A stretch of DNA of 7,208 nt from Pseudomonadota bacterium (GTDB lineage Bacteria; Desulfobacterota; Desulfobacteria; Desulfobacterales; Desulfobacteraceae). Of this stretch, positions 5,312 to 7,208 are shown piece by piece. The translations under genes and the position numbers were made by a program. Positions within the stretch are counted from its first letter, which is position 1. The number at the start of each line of letters is the position of its first letter. The stretch is taken from the NCBI GenBank assembly GCA_018816605.1, contig JAHIVS010000088.1, forward strand, positions 1 to 7,208, in the 5' to 3' direction. Below the pieces are notes generated by a model. The model was not told where the DNA came from, made no database searches, and saw nothing but the letters and a program-made list of their open reading frames with translations.

Positions 5312-5373
5312 ATCGAAACATATGGATAACTTTTAACTTAATTGCAATCTTTTACCCCTAAAGAAGCCAAAAA

Positions 5374-5568
5374 ATGATGGATACCCCGAGAAAACATCAA
5401 AACAATTCCCTTTGTCCCGAACCGCTTTTCCGAAACGACAAGAGATGCTGCTGCGGAAAGCTTCTGGCAAAGCAGACCGATGGGACAATTGTGATCCGGT
5501 GCTCGCGCTGCAAACAGGAAATGGTGATCCAATTGTCCCGGATATCAAAAAGAGACACCCCCATTTAA
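5374..5568 (+). CDS. Small Com-like zinc-finger protein
   Basis: A 64-residue protein whose centre fits the Com-type zinc-finger family, named after the phage Mu Com translational regulator of mom. The pattern is RCCCGKLLAK (Cys25-x-Cys27) followed 15 residues later by IRCSRCK (Cys43-x2-Cys46), a four-Cys zinc knuckle with the family GKLL-K and I-RC-RCK signature. Mu Com has C-x2-C first; the C-x-C form here leaves Cys26 as a spare ligand. An extra Cys14 lies in the variable N-terminus. The ATG at 5374 has only a weak AAGAAG (5361-5366); the next codon is also ATG. It lies between the MarR gene and the porin gene, each separated by a terminator-like hairpin. RNA or DNA binding is suggested by the family; the target is unknown. 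Confidence 0.75.
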   Translation: MMDTPRKHQNNSLCPEPLFRNDKRCCCGKLLAKQTDGTIVIRCSRCKQEMVIQLSRISKRDTPI

Positions 5569-5629
5569 AAACGGATTCCCTGTAGGGGAATCTGCCGTAA
5601 AAATTCATTAAAACCGAGGCCAAAGATCA

Positions 5630-5677
5630 AACAGAGCCCAGCCATTTTCACTGAAATGTTTGGGCTCTGTTCTTTTT
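5630..5677 (+). terminator. Strong terminator-like hairpin between the Com-like gene and the porin
   Basis: AACAGAGCCCA (5630-5640) pairs perfectly over 11 bp with TGGGCTCTGTT (5661-5671). The 20-nt apical part can fold further (CATTT 5643-5647 with AAATG 5654-5658). TCTTTTT follows at once. It ends 34 nt before the porin ATG, with no clear promoter in between, so it may act as an attenuator as well as a terminator. Confidence 0.85.
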
Positions 5678-5711
5678 ATACACCCCACAATAAACCGAAT
5701 GGAGAAAAAAA

Positions 5712-6848
5712 ATGAAGACCTTTAAACCCCTAAAAACATTATTGTTCATCCTTTGGATAAGCCTTACAGGAATATCCTCCGCTTTTTGCCAATCCCCTTC
5801 AAACCTTGAACAAAGGGTTTTGGCCCTTGAAGAAACAGCAGCGGTTAAAAAATTGGGCCTGGAAAAATTTTCTGACACAATTGGGCTGTCCGGTGCCATT
5901 GAGCTGGATTATTCCCTTGCAGACGATTCGGATGTTTCCGATAAAACCCGTAATTCTTCCTTCTCCAGCCTGGACATCGGGACCGTGGAACTTGGACTGG
6001 AGGCCCGCCTCCATGAAACCACAACCGCCACCTTTCTCTTAAAGGGCGAGAATCTGGATACCGATACGAACATTTTCTGGGATGAAGCCTTTTTTACATT
6101 CCGAAAAAAAGACCTGCCCCTTTATTTTGTGGGCGGCAAAAGGGTCCAGCCCTTTGGTGCCTTTGAGAATAGGTTCATCAATGATCCTGTCACCCAGGAA
6201 CTCTATGAAGTCAACAAAACAGGTGCCACCATCGGATTTACAAGCGAGCGAATGGCAAACCTGGATATCAACCTGACGGTCTACAAAGGAGAGACCCTTA
6301 TAGAAAGGGTTAGTGCAACAGACTTTGGATGGGAAAGAAACACCAGCGCCGGGCGTTCGGCCACAGATGATGTATCCTCCGTGATCATCAGCGCATCTGT
6401 TTCACCCCTGGAAAAAATGCGCCTTTCCGGTTATTTCAATTCCGAACCCGGAGATTCGGACCGGAACACAACTTTGGGAGCTTCCTTTCACTGGGAAATC
6501 TCAAAATTTATCGTGGATGCCGAATACATCGGCGCCCTGGGCCGGGAAAACCATGTGACTGACAACAAAGAATACAATGAAGCTGCCTGGGTTGCCGCAT
6601 TAGGGTACAGACTGACAGAAGTGCTGGTGGCCGCTGCCCGCTATGAAAATTTTAAAACAGACCAAACAAAGGACGGCAATCTTGACTGCCGGTATGGTGT
6701 TGCGGCCACCTATACTTTGTTTGAAACCGATTTTGTTGCCTGCAACCTCATGGGTGAATTCAGACGCACCGAATATGAAGCTTCTGCCAACAGCACGGTT
6801 GATTCAGCGGCAAACGAAGTGTTTGCAAGGCTTGCACTGCAGTTTTAA
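5712..6848 (+). CDS. LbtU-like outer-membrane siderophore porin
   Basis: A 378-residue predicted outer-membrane beta-barrel. It has a signal peptide (about residues 1-26: basic MKTFKPLK, hydrophobic LLFILWISLTGIS, cleavage probably near SSA-FC or FC-Q), a short coiled-coil-prone segment (SNLEQRVLALEET) and then many amphipathic strands rich in alternating aromatic/hydrophobic and polar residues. It ends in ALQF; a C-terminal Phe is the usual signal for outer-membrane assembly. The layout and the opening GLSGAIELDYSLADDSD fit the LbtU-type siderophore porins, named after Legionella LbtU, which take up iron chelates without a TonB box. GGAG (5701-5704) at 7 nt supports the ATG. It lies 34 nt after a strong hairpin and ends in a terminator. 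The barrel call is firm; siderophore transport is family-based and may differ here. Confidence 0.78.
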   Translation: MKTFKPLKTLLFILWISLTGISSAFCQSPSNLEQRVLALEETAAVKKLGLEKFSDTIGLSGAIELDYSLADDSDVSDKTRNSSFSSLDIGTVELGLEARLHETTTATFLLKGENLDTDTNIFWDEAFFTFRKKDLPLYFVGGKRVQPFGAFENRFINDPVTQELYEVNKTGATIGFTSERMANLDINLTVYKGETLIERVSATDFGWERNTSAGRSATDDVSSVIISASVSPLEKMRLSGYFNSEPGDSDRNTTLGASFHWEISKFIVDAEYIGALGRENHVTDNKEYNEAAWVAALGYRLTEVLVAAARYENFKTDQTKDGNLDCRYGVAATYTLFETDFVACNLMGEFRRTEYEASANSTVDSAANEVFARLALQF

Positions 6849-6857
6849 ACAAAACAC

Positions 6858-7208
6858 CTAAATGAGGGGCTTGACCGAAAACACAGCTGTTGCGGTCAGG
6901 CCCTTCTGTTTTTTCAGGATAAACTGTTTTCCGGATATGGATTCAAGATAGTTTCGGATAATTTTTTCAAGCACTTGTTCAGGTTTATCACTCACCTTTG
7001 AAAAAAATGCCACCTGGTTGTCAAATTCCTGTTCCAAACTGATCTTCTGGTTCCACTCAACCGTGTCAAATACAATGTCCGGGAAAAGTCCCATGGAAAA
7101 CAGCAGATTGATTTTAAACAGAATGCTCTGGGGTTTGTCATACAGGGCAGTGCCCATGATCTTTTCCCAAAGATCGGTCAAAATGGCATGCTGCTGCCTG
7201 GCAGCCCA
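6858..7208 (-). CDS. C-terminal part of a possible class I SAM-dependent methyltransferase (partial, runs off right edge)
   Basis: The frame is open from the right edge to the TAG at 6858-6860 and gives 116 residues of the C-terminal part of a larger protein. A TTG at 7181 exists, but the frame continues upstream of it to the window edge, so no start is assigned. The pattern is a hydrophobic strand region (SILFKINLLFSMGLFPDIVF), a polar stretch with SLEQEFDNQVAFF, a helical EQVLEKIIRNYLES and a final LTATAVFSVKPLI strand. This resembles the tail of small-molecule class I methyltransferases, where a helical insertion precedes the last strands. The SAM-binding motifs would lie outside the window, so the call is tentative. 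It converges on the porin gene with a 9-bp gap, and its 3' end contains the porin terminator. Confidence 0.5.
   Translation of the reverse strand, partial: WAARQQHAILTDLWEKIMGTALYDKPQSILFKINLLFSMGLFPDIVFDTVEWNQKISLEQEFDNQVAFFSKVSDKPEQVLEKIIRNYLESISGKQFILKKQKGLTATAVFSVKPLI
6867..6914 (+). terminator. Rho-independent terminator of the porin gene
   Basis: GGGCTTGACCG (6867-6877) pairs with CGGTCAGGCCC (6893-6903) over 11 positions with one G-U wobble and a 15-nt loop, then a T-rich tract (6904-6914). The whole hairpin lies inside the 3' coding end of the convergent gene. Confidence 0.8.

Noticed and set aside
6858..7181. A complete 107-residue gene starting from TTG at 7181
   Set aside because: The frame stays open upstream of the TTG to the window edge and the sequence reads as the C-terminal part of a larger protein.
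1..7208. CRISPR array, insertion sequence, tRNA/rRNA or prophage genes
   Set aside because: No regularly spaced repeats, transposase motifs, terminal inverted repeats or RNA-gene signatures were seen; the Com-like protein alone does not make a prophage, since its neighbours are metal genes.

Overview
The window is a bacterial chromosomal segment, probably from a Gram-negative anaerobe. The outer-membrane porin-like protein with a signal peptide and a C-terminal Phe shows a diderm cell. A feoAB system beside a short DtxR-type regulator, a DUF2325 protein and an LbtU-like porin, with moderate GC, suggests a Desulfobacterota sulfate reducer (Desulfobacter/Desulfobacula-like). The lineage is inference; no taxonomic marker is present. 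Almost every recognisable gene concerns divalent metal, most likely iron.

Layout. Positions 1-892 (minus): feoA followed by the 5' part of feoB, which runs off the left edge. Positions 893-1069: a divergent regulatory region with back-to-back sigma70-type promoters. 1070-1471 (plus): a DtxR/MntR-family metalloregulator. 1630-2805 (plus): a GTG-start coiled-coil, Cys-rich DUF2325 protein with its own promoter. 2792-4618 (minus): a P1B-type metal ATPase without an N-terminal metal-binding domain, overlapping the DUF2325 gene tail-to-tail by 14 bp. 4619-4823: a second divergent regulatory region. 4824-5237 (plus): a MarR-family regulator ending in a terminator. 5374-5568 (plus): a small Com-like zinc-finger protein. 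5630-5677: a strong terminator-like hairpin. 5712-6848 (plus): an LbtU-like outer-membrane porin. 6858-7208 (minus): the 3' part of a gene that may encode a class I methyltransferase, convergent with the porin.

How it may work together (inference). The porin would bring chelated or free metal across the outer membrane and FeoAB would import Fe(II) across the inner membrane. The P1B ATPase would export or compartmentalise excess metal. A DtxR-type and a MarR-type regulator would sense metal. The most useful observation is a 16-bp GTT-N10-AAC element, usually within a longer AAAAGTT motif, at the promoters of feoA, the DUF2325 gene and the Com-like gene. It suggests one regulon linking genes of unknown function to iron uptake. 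The ATPase/MarR divergent region has a different element, TCAA-N5-TTGA, twice around the ATPase promoter, consistent with a separate regulator there.

No rRNA, tRNA, CRISPR array, insertion sequence or prophage was seen. No gene-free stretch exceeds 300 bp.
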